From: Eremophila alpestris peregrina
Lineage: Eukaryota; Chordata; Aves; Passeriformes; Alaudidae
DNA: 64,000 nt
Reading direction: 5' to 3'
Assembly: GCA_009792885.1 (NCBI GenBank)
Contig: WMCF01000065.1
Coordinates: 4,095,247-4,159,246, forward strand
Both the position numbers and the translations under genes were made by a program. The stretch's first letter is position 1. Each line of letters starts with the position of its first letter. Shown here one piece after another: positions 42,054 through 54,239 of this stretch. Under the pieces are notes generated by a model. That model had not been told where the DNA came from, did not search any database, and was given only the letters and a program-made list of their open reading frames with translations.

Positions 42054-43891
42054 AGGGGAGCATACTAGCTGTCTTTACAGTTTGATTGAGAGTAAAAAGA
42101 AATAATTATGGACAATGCAAGTGGCTAAAATTTTGCTTAAAATTTGCATAACTGATCACCAGACCTCGTTAAAATTGAACTCCTCTTGCTACATTTTATT
42201 TCCCTGGAGAACAAGACCAGACAGCAGGGGAGGAAAGAAATATTTTGCCTGCACAAAAATACATCTTCCCACTGTGTGATTTCCCTCCTCAGAAAGTGTC
42301 TGAGGGGGGAAATGACAAAGAGTCCTGGGAGTGACTTCCTGGGCTCTGCTCTGCCTCCAGGACTTGCCAGTCCTTTGTCGCCTCTGCTGATGCTCACAAC
42401 AAAACTGTGGCCTTCTGGAACCTTCTCTGACTAACAAGTGGCTCAGGGCTGCCAGCTCTGTCCTCACACTCCTGTCGAGAGTGGTTAACTGAGTGTGTCC
42501 CCGAATGGGAAGTGATTTCCCTGCCACATCCCTGCTGGGGACGAGTCACACCCAGAGGAATCACAAACACCAAGGCCTTGTCCCCAGGAATGAGGCAAAA
42601 AAAAATCTGTCCTTGGTGTCTGAGTGATTTATAAAGCTTGTTTTCAGTGTGTTTGTGAAGGGATAAAGGAGAAAAGAACAGAGCCTCAAAACTCCTTGAT
42701 TCCTTACTTCCTTTAGGAGCAGTGTCCCTGCAAAGCTGCTCTTGTGCTTTCCTGGGCAAAGCAAGGGGGTAAAACAAATGAGTATTCACCCAATCTAACA
42801 GAGATCAATAATTTCCCTGCCTCCCTCGTCCCTTCTTCTGAAAACACAAGGAAAGCAGAATTTCTCTTTGGCTCAGTTGAAAATTTTTTGTTTTCCATTA
42901 AACATAAAGTTCTTTTCATCCTTAGGAATCCTTAAGCTCAAGACAAATACAATTTGGGTAACAGAAAAACCCTGTTTTCTTTTGAAGAGACTCTTCATTT
43001 CTAAAATGCCAAAATGGGATATTATCTGTCTTATTTGCTCTTGTTTCCAGATTAGCTTTTTGAGGGAGTCAAAACAAATCTGTGAAAATCTTCCTGCACC
43101 CTGAAATTGCTTTTACAGCAAACAAAAAATTGACCTCTAACATTATACCCAGCTATAGTTACCAAGATTCATTTCAGGCTTTTCCTAAGCACGTTTCCCT
43201 CTTCAGCTTTTATTAGCAAGGACAGAAAAGCTCAGTTTCCAAATGATGAGGACTTTCAGGCCACACACGGTGTGTGGTGTGGGAGAGCTGTTGGAATGCT
43301 GGTAATCTCACATACACAGGCAGAAAATGCCCCAATCCCCCATCAAGATCCCATCTCTAAAGCACTTAACCATGGACCATTAGCACTTTAAATGTGGTGC
43401 AGATCATCAGGGCTGATTTAGACAGAAGAATGAAATGGTATTGATTCAGGATTAGGGCCAGGTAAAGACACCATCATGCTGTTTGTTTTGGGCTTGATGT
43501 TCATTAAATGAACTAATTTATGGGTAGGATTAGTGTGATCTATAGAACAGAGGCCTGGGATGGGAAGCAGCACCCTGAACTGCATGAACTGGAGATTGGA
43601 TCAGGATTCAGAGGCAGAGAAGGAAATCTAAGTACTCTGTGTACTTTGGCCTGAATTCTGCCGTAGTGAGGAAAAGATGGATTCTCATGAGCATAAATAC
43701 ACAGCCTCAAGCTGCCAGATTGCCATTGGATGGATCAGGAGAGGGTTCAGGTACAGAGCTGTAAATTGCTTCTCCCTGCATCCATAAATTAGCCCCAAAT
43801 ATCCCCAGTGTTCCTGTTTTCTCCTCTAAATCACCAGCTACAGCAGCTTCCCCCCATAGGTGTCCTGTTGCCATTCTGCACTTGGGGTAGT
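42054..43891. other. unique non-coding stretch
   Basis: Includes an AT-rich, possibly conserved segment at 43370-43545 (GACCATTAGCACTTTAAATG, TTCATTAAATGAACTAATTT). No exon recognised; overlapping minus-strand frames at 42189-42919 have no known domain. Confidence 0.45.
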
Positions 43892-44095
43892 CACTAATTT
43901 TCTCCCCTCCTCTGTGAACCCAAATTTTGCAATTGTTTTGGGATTTACTTGGGGAGCTGATGAGAACATTTTTAAAATCACTACATCTCAGTGGGAAAAA
44001 AAAAAAAAAAGTGAGTTTTGCATATAAGTATGCACAAGATATAGGAAATTGATTTCCAGATTCTCTTCCCTTCTCCCACCCTGACAGTCAGCACC
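43892..44095 (+). repeat. unfamiliar dispersed repeat, copy A
   Basis: This segment is related to 51746-51967. Both begin with TTTTCTC then TGTGAAC, then AAATTT.GCAAT, then TTGGGGAGCTGAT..., then CTCAGTGG followed by A residues, and later a TTCTCCCAC word. Across the core (43945-43994 against 51792-51841) I count about 39 identical positions of 50. A run of A (43995-44010) follows the core here. I do not recognise the family. Confidence 0.6.
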
Positions 44096-47000
44096 ACTCC
44101 TGGGCAGGGGAATCCTGCAGTGATGCTGTGAGTAGATGTTGACAGCCTAAGAGACAGTGGTCCCTGAGGGCTCAAAAACCATCCTGTGCCTCAGGAGACA
44201 CATTTCCAGCCCCCCCTGTGATGGCAGTCCCTGCTGATCCTGGCTCTCCTTTCCCACTTCACCTGTTCCATGCTCAGGAACCATTTTAAGACAATCTCTT
44301 AGGTCACAGGGCCCCAGTGCTAAGGGCAAATCAGCCTTGATCCCATCAGAGCTACAAAGTTCTGGGATAACACCTGTGAGGAAAGCAAAGACTCTCCTTC
44401 CCCCTTCCTCTTGTCTGAAGCTGAGAGAGGAGTGAGCTGGTGTCCTCGAGAGGCTTGGAAAACAAATCACTTTTGTGTTTGTTAAGTGCTGAACTTCACA
44501 CACTGCGAGGCAGGCAGGCAACCCGGCTCAGCTCATTAAGAGCCAGGCTAGGAAGCAGAATGGGTGAGACTTCCACAGGAAGGCTGGGACAACTCACCAG
44601 TTATTAAACTCTGTTAAGCCCAAGAAATTCCAGCAAAGTCCTCTTTCCTCCATCTCACAGCCCAGCACGGTGCAGACACCCCAGAGAGGGGAATCAGGTT
44701 TTCCCACGTGTTTTACATCTTCACTGCAGCATCTGCCCCCAGGCAGAGAGCACCCAGGCAATTTGATCCAATTTGTTAGCAAGAGATACCAGATTTCTCC
44801 ATGGTGTCTTTAGTCTCCCAAGTTCCAAAACCTCTGAGTGCAATTCTGGAGCAAAAAATGGCTCCAAGGCACCCAGGTTAGATGAACGCACTTTAAAAGC
44901 ATCTGTTAACTCTGTACTTCTTTTCAGCTGTAAAAATTACTTCATATGCTGTCTGCAATCCCCATTTTCAGGCCTTCAGTGCTTTGGTGGGTGGATGGAA
45001 GGAAGGGAGCCCGGAGCATGCAGAGGGGAAGGTGATGCAGAGCACAGTGCACAGCACATTTTGTGGTAATCACTGGATTTCCTCTCAGCCTCTTCCCTTC
45101 AGGGTGATGTCTGTGCAGGAGCCTGGGCCTGTGGTTCCAAAGCATCATTTATCCCCTGCTCATCACAAGGCACAGCCTGGGAGGATTTGCTTCTGCTGCA
45201 CTGGCCACAGGAGGCTTTGCAAACTCGCATTTGCCTGGTGGGATCCCATCCTACCTTTAGTTTTCAGCCTGTTTTGTGGTGGGAGGACTCAGGGGAGCCC
45301 AGCTGGACAGCAGCTTTCCCTCTGAGGGGCACAGAGGCTTGGAGGGGAGCAGGATGCTCCCTTGAGAGAGGAATGGGGCACATGCAGCCCACGGGGAGAT
45401 GTGAAGAAGCAAATCCCTGATCCTAGGGTGATCTGCTGCCCCAGCTCTCTCAGGACTCCTGTCCTTCCACACAAATATTTCACTGCCTCTCACCCACCAA
45501 GGCTCAGTGGGCACTCACCCCTTCTTGCTACAAATATCTTCAATTGTCATTCATTCCTGGTTCCCCACCCCACCAAAAATGCTTCAAAACCTTCAGCTGC
45601 TCTTTTTTTCTTCACTACTGTCACTCCTTTTTCCATTCCTCCTCATCACGCAAAACCAGAAGTAAATAAATGAACCCAAACTTCATTTTACACGCACATA
45701 TGAGCAGCATGAAGGAGCCATGAGCATAATCAGCAAAAAACACTCATTGCAGCAGTCTTTACCTGGCCCTTCATGGATGTGATGTTGGAACAGCCACTGT
45801 CAAACAGTGCTCTGGAATGGGGCTCTCCCTCCATCCATTCTCCTCCAAACCCTGGCCATGCTCCTTCCATGGCTCTCCCTGCCATCCCAGGGCTGTTTCC
45901 CTCTTTCTGCCTCTCCCTGGGCTCCCTCTGCACCCTCAGCTCCCAGGATGCAGGGGATGGGGGCACCTCCAGCCAGGCTGGAGGCAGTGATGGGGCTGAG
46001 CTGTTGCCACTGGAGCTGGCAGCACACAAATATTTCCTGCTGGAGGCTGCACTGCCTAATTCAGGCCTCTGTGGTTTGAGACAGAATCCAAATCGTTTCC
46101 AATTAGGAGATTGCAGTGGCAGCTGCTCTGAACAGGGCCTTCTCTCACAGCTGAGAACCTGCTCCACGTCCAGCTGGGGTTGATAGCTGCATTTCCAGCA
46201 TGGAGAGCTCAGCCTGGCTGTATTATAACATCTCTTTCTTCCACCTCTAGTTAAGCCATTCCTCTCCCCCACACAACACCACTTCTCATGAGGAATTTGG
46301 CAGCTGAAACGTCCTTATCTCTCCCTCACCAAAATCCATCCATTTCCTCCTTTCTTTATGCAGGATTTCATTTTCCTGGTGTGCTGTCCAGCTCCCCCTC
46401 TTCCCAGTCCCCCCATTATTTCTGCCTGCCCTGAGATGTATGGGCCTTGTCAGGCAGTTTGGGCCTGACCCAGGCAGCCAAAATCAGAGGAAAACCTGGT
46501 TTTATTTTGCCTGGGGAGAATTCATCACAGAAAGTGTCTCATTTAGGGAAATTAAGGATGAAGGAAAGGGAGAGCTGGAAATATATTCTGGTTCGGTGTT
46601 AAAAATATATCTATATTCTGCTGTGTTAAAGGCTGATATTTTTTTCCCACTTTTCTTTCACTCTTGTCCGACCATATCAGACAGTCCAGAGGCAGAATTC
46701 AGGAGAAAGGGGCATTGGGCCCCTTGCTGGCTGGAAAATTCTGCCTGTGATAGAGAGTGTTTTACAAGAAGGCTCGTCTCTTCCCATTTTGTTCCATAAC
46801 TACTCATCAGAGGCAAATCTAATCCTAAAAATACAAACTAGACAAATCCTTTGGAAGGAGGAAGGGGAATATGTGGGTGCTGGCTTTCGTTATGATTCAG
46901 TTAAATCCTTGTTTGTTTGGAGACTGAGCCTCTTGAATCACAGCAGGGCTGAGCAGAGTCCTGGGGAGCCTCCTCCAGAGCTGCTCTCTGCCCTCCCCAA

Positions 47001-47514
47001 GCACAGGGACATGGGTTTGCCTCCTCTCCCTCTTCTATCCCCTCCAGATGCAGTGAGAGGTTCATGGTTTCCTCAGGGAGAACTCCCAGGTTTTTTCTCT
47101 TATAGGGGAAGGTGTCACTTGGCTGCCCCACACCCACCCCACCTTTGCCCCTGGGAGCTGTGGAGCAGATTTGGGGGAGCAGGTTTGAAATCAGAATTCC
47201 TTTCTCTGCCATAGAAACCCCACACCTGGATGGAACCCAGGATCCCTGTCAAGAAACTCTTGGCCCATTTTGAGAGGGTGACACCAAGGGGAGGCCAGGT
47301 CCTGCCTTGGCACAGTGCTGGGCTGGGAACAAACCCCTGCTGCTGTCAAATCCACTGGGACCTACCAGAATTTTGGCAGCAGCTTTTGGCACGTGGTGTT
47401 TGTCTTGATCCCTTCATGGCTGTGCTCTTAATAGTGCTTTTCATTTTCCCTGGGATCCAAGAGGGAAGATTTTAGTCCAGGAGATTTTTCAGTGGTATTG
47501 GGATGAGCGTTGTC
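44096..47514. other. unique non-coding stretch
   Basis: 3.4 kb of mixed, partly GC-rich sequence. Overlapping frames up to 180 codons (45730-46272 minus, 45773-46183 plus) lie opposite each other and have no known domain. No transposon recognised. Confidence 0.5.
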
Positions 47515-47735
47515 TGTTAATTCATGTGGAGCTCTTAGGTGCTGCAGAAGATAAATGCCTTGTAAATACAGATAAATAGATCAGATTAGACCTTGACAGT
47601 GGTTCATGCAAAAGGCATTTTTATGTGCAAAAAATAATAACATTGTAGAGAAATAGCTGTTATTTGGAACCTTGGGCTAGAGCTTCCATAATTGATATTG
47701 TTGGAGGAAAGATGAAGCTAATGGAGAAGAGCTGC
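47515..47735. promoter_or_regulatory. candidate conserved non-coding element
   Basis: AT-rich block with CTGTTAATTCATGTGG, GATAAATGCCTTGTAAATAC, CATGCAAAAGGCATTTTTATG, AATAATAACATTGT and CCATAATTGATATTG. It contains homeodomain-type words and an ACATTGT SOX-type word. Confidence 0.33.
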
Positions 47736-48535
47736 TGTGATTGCCCTTCTGTCATTGACTAATTCTTCCAGCAACCAAAGTGACATTACCCAGCTCCCAT
47801 TTAGACCTCCAAGCAAGTGGTCACATTTTTCAAGAGAGCACAGCTCAACGAGCACTGAATCCTTCCACAACTCTCCTTGCCAGTGCTGTAATTGCAGGGA
47901 TGAGGGAAGGGCAGTGATTTTGAGAATCTGCCCTCTCCTTTTCACCCTGACTGCTTGGAAATCTGAAGCACAGCATGGCTCAGAGAGGGGCATGAAAAAT
48001 GTCACTGCCCAAGAATCCAGACTTATCCATGAGTTTCCCTGATGGAAATCTCATCCTCAGCAGTTTCAAAGGCAGTGCAAGGAGGAGATTTTGGGTTCCT
48101 GTGATTATCAGCTCAACAAGGTTTGGCCAGAACTTGAGTTTAACCCATCCATGCCCAGCCCATGGGAAGTTCCTCCAGTGGTGTAGGCTCACACCTTTCT
48201 AAGCTATGAATGAAGCCAGAGCCTGGATTTCAATTTATCCACACAAAAATAAAAAAACAGAAAGGCAGAAATAAAAACCTGAGTGATCTTGGGAATCCTG
48301 AAACAAACATCAGGTTTTTTTGCCTCCAACCAGTTACAGTGAAGTACCAGCATTGCTCCCTCAGCCCCATCATATTGGGTACAAAACACAAGTGCTTAAA
48401 AGCCAGGGATAAATAATTAAAGGCATCATACATATTTTATTCCCTATATAAAGCATGTAAAGGGTGAAATCCTGACCCATCCAAAGGCAACATCAAAGTT
48501 CTTCTTGACTTTAGATGAACTTGTGTTTCACCTAA
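47736..48535. other. unique non-coding stretch
   Basis: No exon, RNA or transposon recognised; AT content rises from 48240 onward. Confidence 0.5.
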
Positions 48536-49155
48536 ACTGTTTTGTCAAACACAGTGAAACTTGTTACAAGATTCCTCCACAATCTTAATTCTGACCCAGG
48601 AGAGATAATTTTCTATCATCACTAATTGAGTTTAAACAGAAAACAAACTCTTTTTGAAAAATCTGAGACACACCTACTAAATGAATATTGATTTGAAGAC
48701 AAGCAGTATTATTTTAAATGGGCACATATTAACTTACTGCAAATTCAGTATCAATTAACAGTAATGGTACTTACAAATACTTCAGCTAACTAATGGTATT
48801 TGCCACCTAAGAATATTCTTTAAAAGAAAATGTTTGTACACCGTATTCAATGAAATAAAAATCCCACATTAAAGAGGAAAAAAAACCCCTCAAAACAATT
48901 CACAGGTTAAGCATGAGGTTGTTCTGTCAAAATAAAAAACACACTTCTTTGTACTCTGCTTAAAAACATATATTTATTACGTGGGTAGCATAGAGTTTCA
49001 GGAGTCCTTAATCATTCATTTCCCTGTTTTTAAGTGTGAGGGCTTTGCAAATGATGTGATAAGTAAACACATTGTTGTCACTTAGCAACCTTAACTTGTC
49101 TCTGAAATGAGTTGTTTGTTTCTGTAATAAATGAGACTCTCGGATACCATGGAGA
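48536..49155. promoter_or_regulatory. AT-rich block with FOX/SOX-type cluster; candidate conserved elements
   Basis: Two AT-rich parts, 48536-48870 and 48960-49155. The first has CACTAATTGAG, AATATTGATTTG, CAGTATCAATTAACAG and CAGCTAACTAATGG. The second has TCCTTAATCATTCATTTCCC, TTTGCAAATGATGTG, an exact FOX-type GTAAACA at 49063-49069 and directly after it ACATTGTTGTC (SOX-type). CpGs are kept at TTATTACGTGGG and TCTCGGATACC. Enhancer function is inferred. Confidence 0.38.
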
Positions 49156-49735
49156 TGAGCAGAGACCTTGTCTGCTTTGCCAGAGCCCATCCTGGAAAAC
49201 GGGATATTGCTTGGAGGGATGAGGTTCTCACACGGAGGAGCAGCTCTTCATTCCTTTCATTCACAGAAACGTGGGCACTGGCTGTGGTTGTGCTGCTCTG
49301 AGGACGAGACTCACTCTCCCCTTGGGCAGAAAACCTGGACTTTTGGCCTTAGCCATGGTCAGCTCTTCCAGTGTCCAGGACTCGGTGGGTTTGCAGCCAG
49401 CTCTCAAATGCTTTTGTTGTTATCATCAGCCTCCAGTGAGAAACGTTACCCTTCACTCTAAGCGTGGAGAACAGCATCTTTTCACCTCCAGGCAGCCCTG
49501 CTAGAACCACACTGGGCCTTTTCTTGGCCCCTAATTGCCCCTTTATGCCCCTCTTCTGCTGTAACACAGCTCCAAGGGCAGTTCAGCAGCTGGAGGAAGA
49601 TTGCTGGCCTCTGGGAAGTCCTGATAAAGAACCTCCACTGTGGCTCCTGCAGGTGGGAGCTGATGCCACACCTGGGGGAAAAAGGAGAAAAGACAAATAG
49701 CATGGCTGAGATAGAATTCCCTCCTTCTAATCTGA
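49156..49735. other. unique non-coding stretch
   Basis: Mixed composition; short overlapping frames with no known domain. Confidence 0.5.
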
Positions 49736-50265
49736 GCTTCTGCTATCTGGGAGTAAATTAAAGCACAATTAATAACGAACGTCAAAACAGATTTGAAACA
49801 ACTCTGTTCTCTTCTTAAACTGTATTTAATTGTACAAGACTCCAGTAAATCCCTGGACACTGTTGATCTGCTAAAGCTCACCTGATTTTTCCAAATCTCC
49901 TCCCTCACTCCTGCCCCGTTATTTCCTGACTTTCACACAATCTGCTCGTATGGCTGCTACAGCTCCTCGAGTTTAAATTAATCTTTCAAAGAAGGATGAA
50001 CCGCACAAACTTTCTTTTGGTTTTAGAAATCACATCCATATTCATAATCCACTAATCACGTTTGATAAATCAGAATTCATTGTGAAACACTCCAGCCCTT
50101 CATGTTGCTTCACTTTTGAATCTCGCAGGGGAAGCAATCATCGCTGCCAGGGGGCTGGGCTGGGCTGTCTCGGGTGTCTGCTTGAGTCAGCTCCCTTGTT
50201 TGTACAACTCCTGGTTCTAAGCTATCATCTAAAAACGTAATTAAGTCTTCAGCACTTCAGTAGGA
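49736..50265. promoter_or_regulatory. candidate conserved non-coding elements
   Basis: AT-rich sequence with AGCACAATTAATAACGAACG, GTATTTAATTGTAC, GTTTAAATTAATCTTTC, CATAATCCACTAATCACG (an OTX/PITX-type TAATCC at 50045-50050) and AAACGTAATTAAGTC. Several CpGs survive. The central part (49880-49970) is GC-richer, so there may be two separate elements. Confidence 0.38.
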
Positions 50266-51529
50266 AGAGGAATCTTCACAGTGTGAATCAAACAGCATCT
50301 TCTCAGTGATGCTGCCCTGAGCCTGCAGCTCAGAGCTTTCTTCTCATTCCAGTGGTGTGACCACAGTGGGACCTTGAGGTGCCAGCTCAGCCATGGGAAG
50401 GATTGCTCCTGCAGCCAAGGAATGAGCAGAGGGGTGTTTGTAGGGATCAGGAGGCTCTGTTATTATGCAGTGGCAGGTTTGACCAGGTGCAGTGTGTGGG
50501 TAAGGGTGAGGAGGTGGCACTGCTGCCCCTCATTGGACAGGAATGGGACGTTTGTGTGTTTTCTAACTTTGCAAAATGGGATTTTTTTCTTTTTGACAAC
50601 ACCTAAATAAGTGCAAGGTTAGCTACATCACCTTGGTTTTGTACCCCCATCAGTCCATCAATCCTGATCTTTTTTCTTCCTCACATGAGTCCAGCTCCTC
50701 TAATCCATTCTGTCTGCTTCTCCTGCTGCCATCTCCAAGATGATCCCTTCTTCCCCCACATGCTGAGGCAGGAGACAAGCAGCCCACAGTGGGGGAAGGA
50801 CAGTGACAAAGTGAAGTGCTCTGGGCCACGAACCTCCTCCTGGGGATGATGTCAGTGTTCTGGCTCTGCTCCATACACTGGAGTTGTTCTGCTTTCCCAC
50901 AGTCCCAAGTTTTAGGTCCCCCTGCTTTCCCAAAGAAATACAGCTTTTATTTGCTGAAGCAGATTCTAAGGCTGCCACACTTAATAATTCAGTGGTGAAC
51001 TTTGGAGCCGTGTGCAGGTTGAAAAATAACTTGCTTTAGTAAGTACAAAATCTCCATTTCTGCTGCCTTTGCTTCTCCTTCCCTCCTCCTCCTGCCCGTG
51101 GCCCCTGCAACCCAAACACTGCCCGTTATTATATTTTGGAGCAGAAAGGAAAGGCAGGAGGGGGAGAAGAAATTCATTTCCTCTCTGTGGGATGTTTATT
51201 GTTTTTCCTGCTCTCAGCCACCCAAGGTCTCTGTGGTTTTACGTGATGCTTTATAATGGGAGCAGTTCTTGTGGGCACCAATGAGTTCATCTGCAGAGAA
51301 CGTGGAGCCTGGAGATTTAAATTTATACCTCCCCTGCCACGGCTGTAATTGGGGCTCCCAGGAGAGGAAACCCTGACAAGTGACACAAATAACCCCTGCC
51401 AGACCCCTCTCCAGTCCTGCAGCAGCAGGAGCCCCACGAGGACTTCCATGATCAAATTACCCTTAAACAAATGCTCCAGTCTCCAGTAACTAAGGATGTC
51501 ACTGCTGAAGGTCAACAAGGTGTGTGTGT
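50266..51529. other. unique non-coding stretch
   Basis: Mixed composition with a (TG)6 run at 51520-51531. No exon recognised. Confidence 0.5.
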
Positions 51530-51745
51530 GTAACTTGATTATTTGGTTTAGTTCCCACTGCCTGCTCCAGCCAAAGGAGCTGCAACAGTGGCAAAACAGA
51601 ATAGAAGAAGATGCAAAACTAATTAAAACTCGTTACAACAATTGTCTAGGAATACATTTATTTAGGTCTTCCCTGCCCCTCCAGCTATGCAGGCATAATT
51701 ACAGCAGCACTGTTTCCCTGAATATAAATGAATAAAATAAAGTAC
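51530..51745. promoter_or_regulatory. candidate conserved non-coding element
   Basis: Contains TGATTATTTGG, AAACTAATTAAAACTCGTTA, CAACAATTGTC, ATACATTTATTTAGG and GGCATAATTACAGC. ACAATTG and CTAATTA words are dense. It lies directly before repeat copy B. Confidence 0.33.
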
Positions 51746-51967
51746 ACACGTTTTCTCTCCTGTGAACTGAAATTTGGCAATGTCTGTGATACTCATTTGG
51801 GGAGCTGATAAAAACATTTTGAAGATGTCAGCACCTCAGTGGAAAAGAGGAGGTTAAGAAAGATTGATAGGCAGATAGATATAGATATGCAGATATATCC
51901 ATAGATATGGATGTATAAAAATGATTTACAGTTTGCTTCTTTTCTCCCACACTTTTGCAGTAAGCTT
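51746..51967 (+). repeat. unfamiliar dispersed repeat, copy B
   Basis: Partner of the segment at 43892-44095, same orientation and 7.85 kb away. The shared order is TTTTCTC, TGTGAACTGAAATTTGGCAA, TTTGGGGAGCTGATA, AACATTTTGAAGATG, CACCTCAGTGG and TTTTCTCCCACAC. Where copy A has a poly-A run, this copy has a GATA/AGATAT-rich stretch (51866-51912). That stretch may be a microsatellite grown in the same place. Confidence 0.6.
51866..51915. repeat. degenerate (GATA)n/(AGATAT)n microsatellite
   Basis: Imperfect GATAG/AGATAT/GATATGGAT units over about 50 bases, inside repeat copy B. Confidence 0.75.
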
Positions 51968-52710
51968 TTTAGGGAAACTATATATTGTGGAAATAGATGT
52001 AATTTCCATGGAGGAGGAAAAATAATTAATACTGATGTGTCAGCTGCCAGGGCATGTATTTCAGGTGCTGCACTGATTTAACTGTTGGTTAAAAGAGGAA
52101 AAGTCCCCATAACTGAGCCTCAAACTGTGCTGGTGTAGAAATTCTGTATTGACCATGTTCAAAACACAAATAGCTCCCCATCTGATAAAAACAGTAAGAC
52201 AAAAATTCCAGATGTAATGCAAAAATCATGGGATGAAATCCTCAGGCTGGTTTATATAGTGCCTTCAAACTCGAAGAATAAACGAGTTCATAATTATTGA
52301 TTCAATTATTATCATTATTATTATTATTAGATGTTAATTTATTCTGGATTTTCAGAATGTGCTGGGTTTGAAACACAAACTTACTTTGTTAGCACAGAGC
52401 TTTTTTTGTAAGCCTGAGGCCTGGGAGAATCTGTAAGTTCCACAACAGCTTGGTGGGACTCAGGAACTTCAGGGAAGATTTTCTTAGGGAAAATCAGTCA
52501 TGGAGCCAAGGGGCTGCTTTGTTCCTTGCCCACTGTTTGTCTCTGAGTCATTAACTGGGGCTGCTGTTGCTGGGAGAGCTCTGCTGGCAGCTCATCCCTG
52601 GGGGGACATGCCATGTCCTGGCCCTGGCTGTCCCTGTCACATTCCAGTCGTGCTCCTGTTGGTGAGCTGGACTGCTCCCACTGCCAGAGGAGCAGCTCAT
52701 GCCATGGGCT
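51968..52710. other. unique stretch with an ATT microsatellite
   Basis: A (ATT)n run at about 52306-52330 lies in AT-rich sequence with TAATTATTGATTCAATTATT before it. From 52490 the sequence becomes GC-richer. No exon recognised. Confidence 0.55.
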
Positions 52711-52760
52711 GGCATTCCCTGACATTCCCTGGCATCCCCTGGCATTCCCTGGCATTCCCA
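52711..52760. repeat. 10-bp tandem repeat, five copies
   Basis: GGCATTCCCT is repeated five times with three substitutions. The flank AGCTGCAAAATCCCTGCAGC follows. Confidence 0.93.
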
Positions 52761-52837
52761 GCTGCAAAATCCCTGCAGCTGCTGCTGTTAAGGACAAAGC
52801 CCAGGGATTTTTTTTCCTGGTGATGCCTTGGGAAGGG

Positions 52838-53165
52838 TGACCTGAAAGAGCTGGAGAATAAAGGAGATATTTATTGAAATGCTCTAGGATACACCTTGGG
52901 CAGGACAAGAGCCTGGGCAGGACTACACCAAAGGTGGACTAAGAAGGGTCACAAAATGGATTCCCAGTCACGAGGTCTCACACTTTTATAAGTTTTGGTC
53001 CATTTGCACGTTGGGGTTTAGTTGTCCAATTCCAGCTTCAGGCTGTGAGGTCTCATCCTTCTTTTTCCTCCCCTCAGCCCCCCCTTGTTTGTGCTTTTGG
53101 GCCTGAAAGTTGTCCTTGGTCTGCATCAGGGAAAGGATTTGTTTTGTGTCCCTGCTCTGTGAAGA
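52838..53165 (-). mobile_element. solo LTR of an endogenous retrovirus
   Basis: On the minus strand a TATA box (CTTATAAAAG, plus 52983-52992) lies about 110 bases upstream of an AATAAA signal (plus 52870-52875, read as CAATAAATATC). The transcript start, short R region and poly(A) site would fall between them in the right order. The U3 side (plus 53000-53165) is mixed sequence. A TG starts the plus-strand interval at 52838; the right boundary is estimated. There are no retroviral genes nearby, hence a solo LTR. The overall form resembles LTRs common in songbird genomes. Confidence 0.62.
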
Positions 53166-53540
53166 GCTGAGTGACCCTGAATGTGAGGCTCAGAGCTGCA
53201 CCTGAGGCAGCACAAAGCCTGAAACACATGAAAGTTATCCTAAGGAATCACTAGATGACGTGCCAGGGGATGGGATGAAGATCTCCAGCCCTCATCCAGT
53301 CAATGCCAGTGCAAGGAGATGCCCCAAGGTCATTCTCAGGGTCCTGCTGTGTCCAAACTGCCCCAGCAGCTGCAGCCATCCTCTAATGCCATGCACAGCC
53401 CATCAGCCCACACCCTTCCCAACACGCCCAAGTGTTCCCAAAATCCCAGCTGCTCAGGGCTCCAGGCCATTCTCTGCTGGTGGTAAAAATTACAGTCACA
53501 GAATCGGACTTTTGTGTGTGTTGCCCTCAGCTCACAATCA
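53166..53540. other. unique non-coding stretch
   Basis: GC-rich spacer with no recognised feature. A 98-codon plus-strand frame here has no known domain. Confidence 0.5.
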
Positions 53541-53905
53541 CCAGCAGATTATTTAATTGCATGGGAAAATGTTCTCTTTAATCTTTTTAGAATTAGTCAT
53601 CTCTTCCTCAGTCATGTCTCTGCATTTTTGGTTAGATAGACTGAAAATCTTAATATATCAGTGACATTTATAGCACATGTTAATATTATAAAACGTCAGA
53701 GCTCTATTTGCAGAAATGAATACTGATGTGATGGCAGTGTTTTATTATGTCAATGACTTTTATTATAAATATGATAAAACAGTGTCATCTTTTTATTTCC
53801 CCCCCCAATAAAAAATAAAACCACCTAATCATTTATCCCACAAGGTTACCACTGTGCTACCTGGTTAATTTATTCAACAGCAGTGCTAAAAAGAAAATAC
53901 ACCCT
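53541..53905. promoter_or_regulatory. AT-rich candidate conserved non-coding element
   Basis: Contains CAGATTATTTAATTGCATGG, AGAATTAGTCATC, TTAATATATCAGTGAC, GTTAATATTATAAAACGTC and TTATTATAAATATGATAAAA. A C8 run and AATAAAAAATAAAA follow near 53801. Very AT-rich against GC-rich flanks. It could be an enhancer or simply AT-rich unique DNA. Confidence 0.33.
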
Positions 53906-54239
53906 GCAATGGATTTTCAGGTTGTGTGGTCATTTGATGGATGCCATCATTGACCTGGAGGCTTGTTTAGGATCAGAGCATGGCAACAGGCACAGGGCTC
54001 ACACTGCAGCTTCCTGGTGACACAAAGCAGCAGGTGAAACCTATTTTTGAGGGGATAATTAATCATTATCAGAGAGTGAGATGTGGCTGGGTGTCAGGGA
54101 ATCTCCTCTGCTGTCTCCAGGACTGCTGAAATTGCCAGCCTCAATCCCTCCTGCCCTGCCTGCACATGAGGCTCTGGGGGGGTTCATTCCCAGAGATCCA
54201 GGAGCTCTGGGTGGTGCCTGGAATGAGCCCATTTTATGG
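53906..54239. other. unique non-coding stretch
   Basis: Mixed composition; nothing recognised. Confidence 0.5.
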
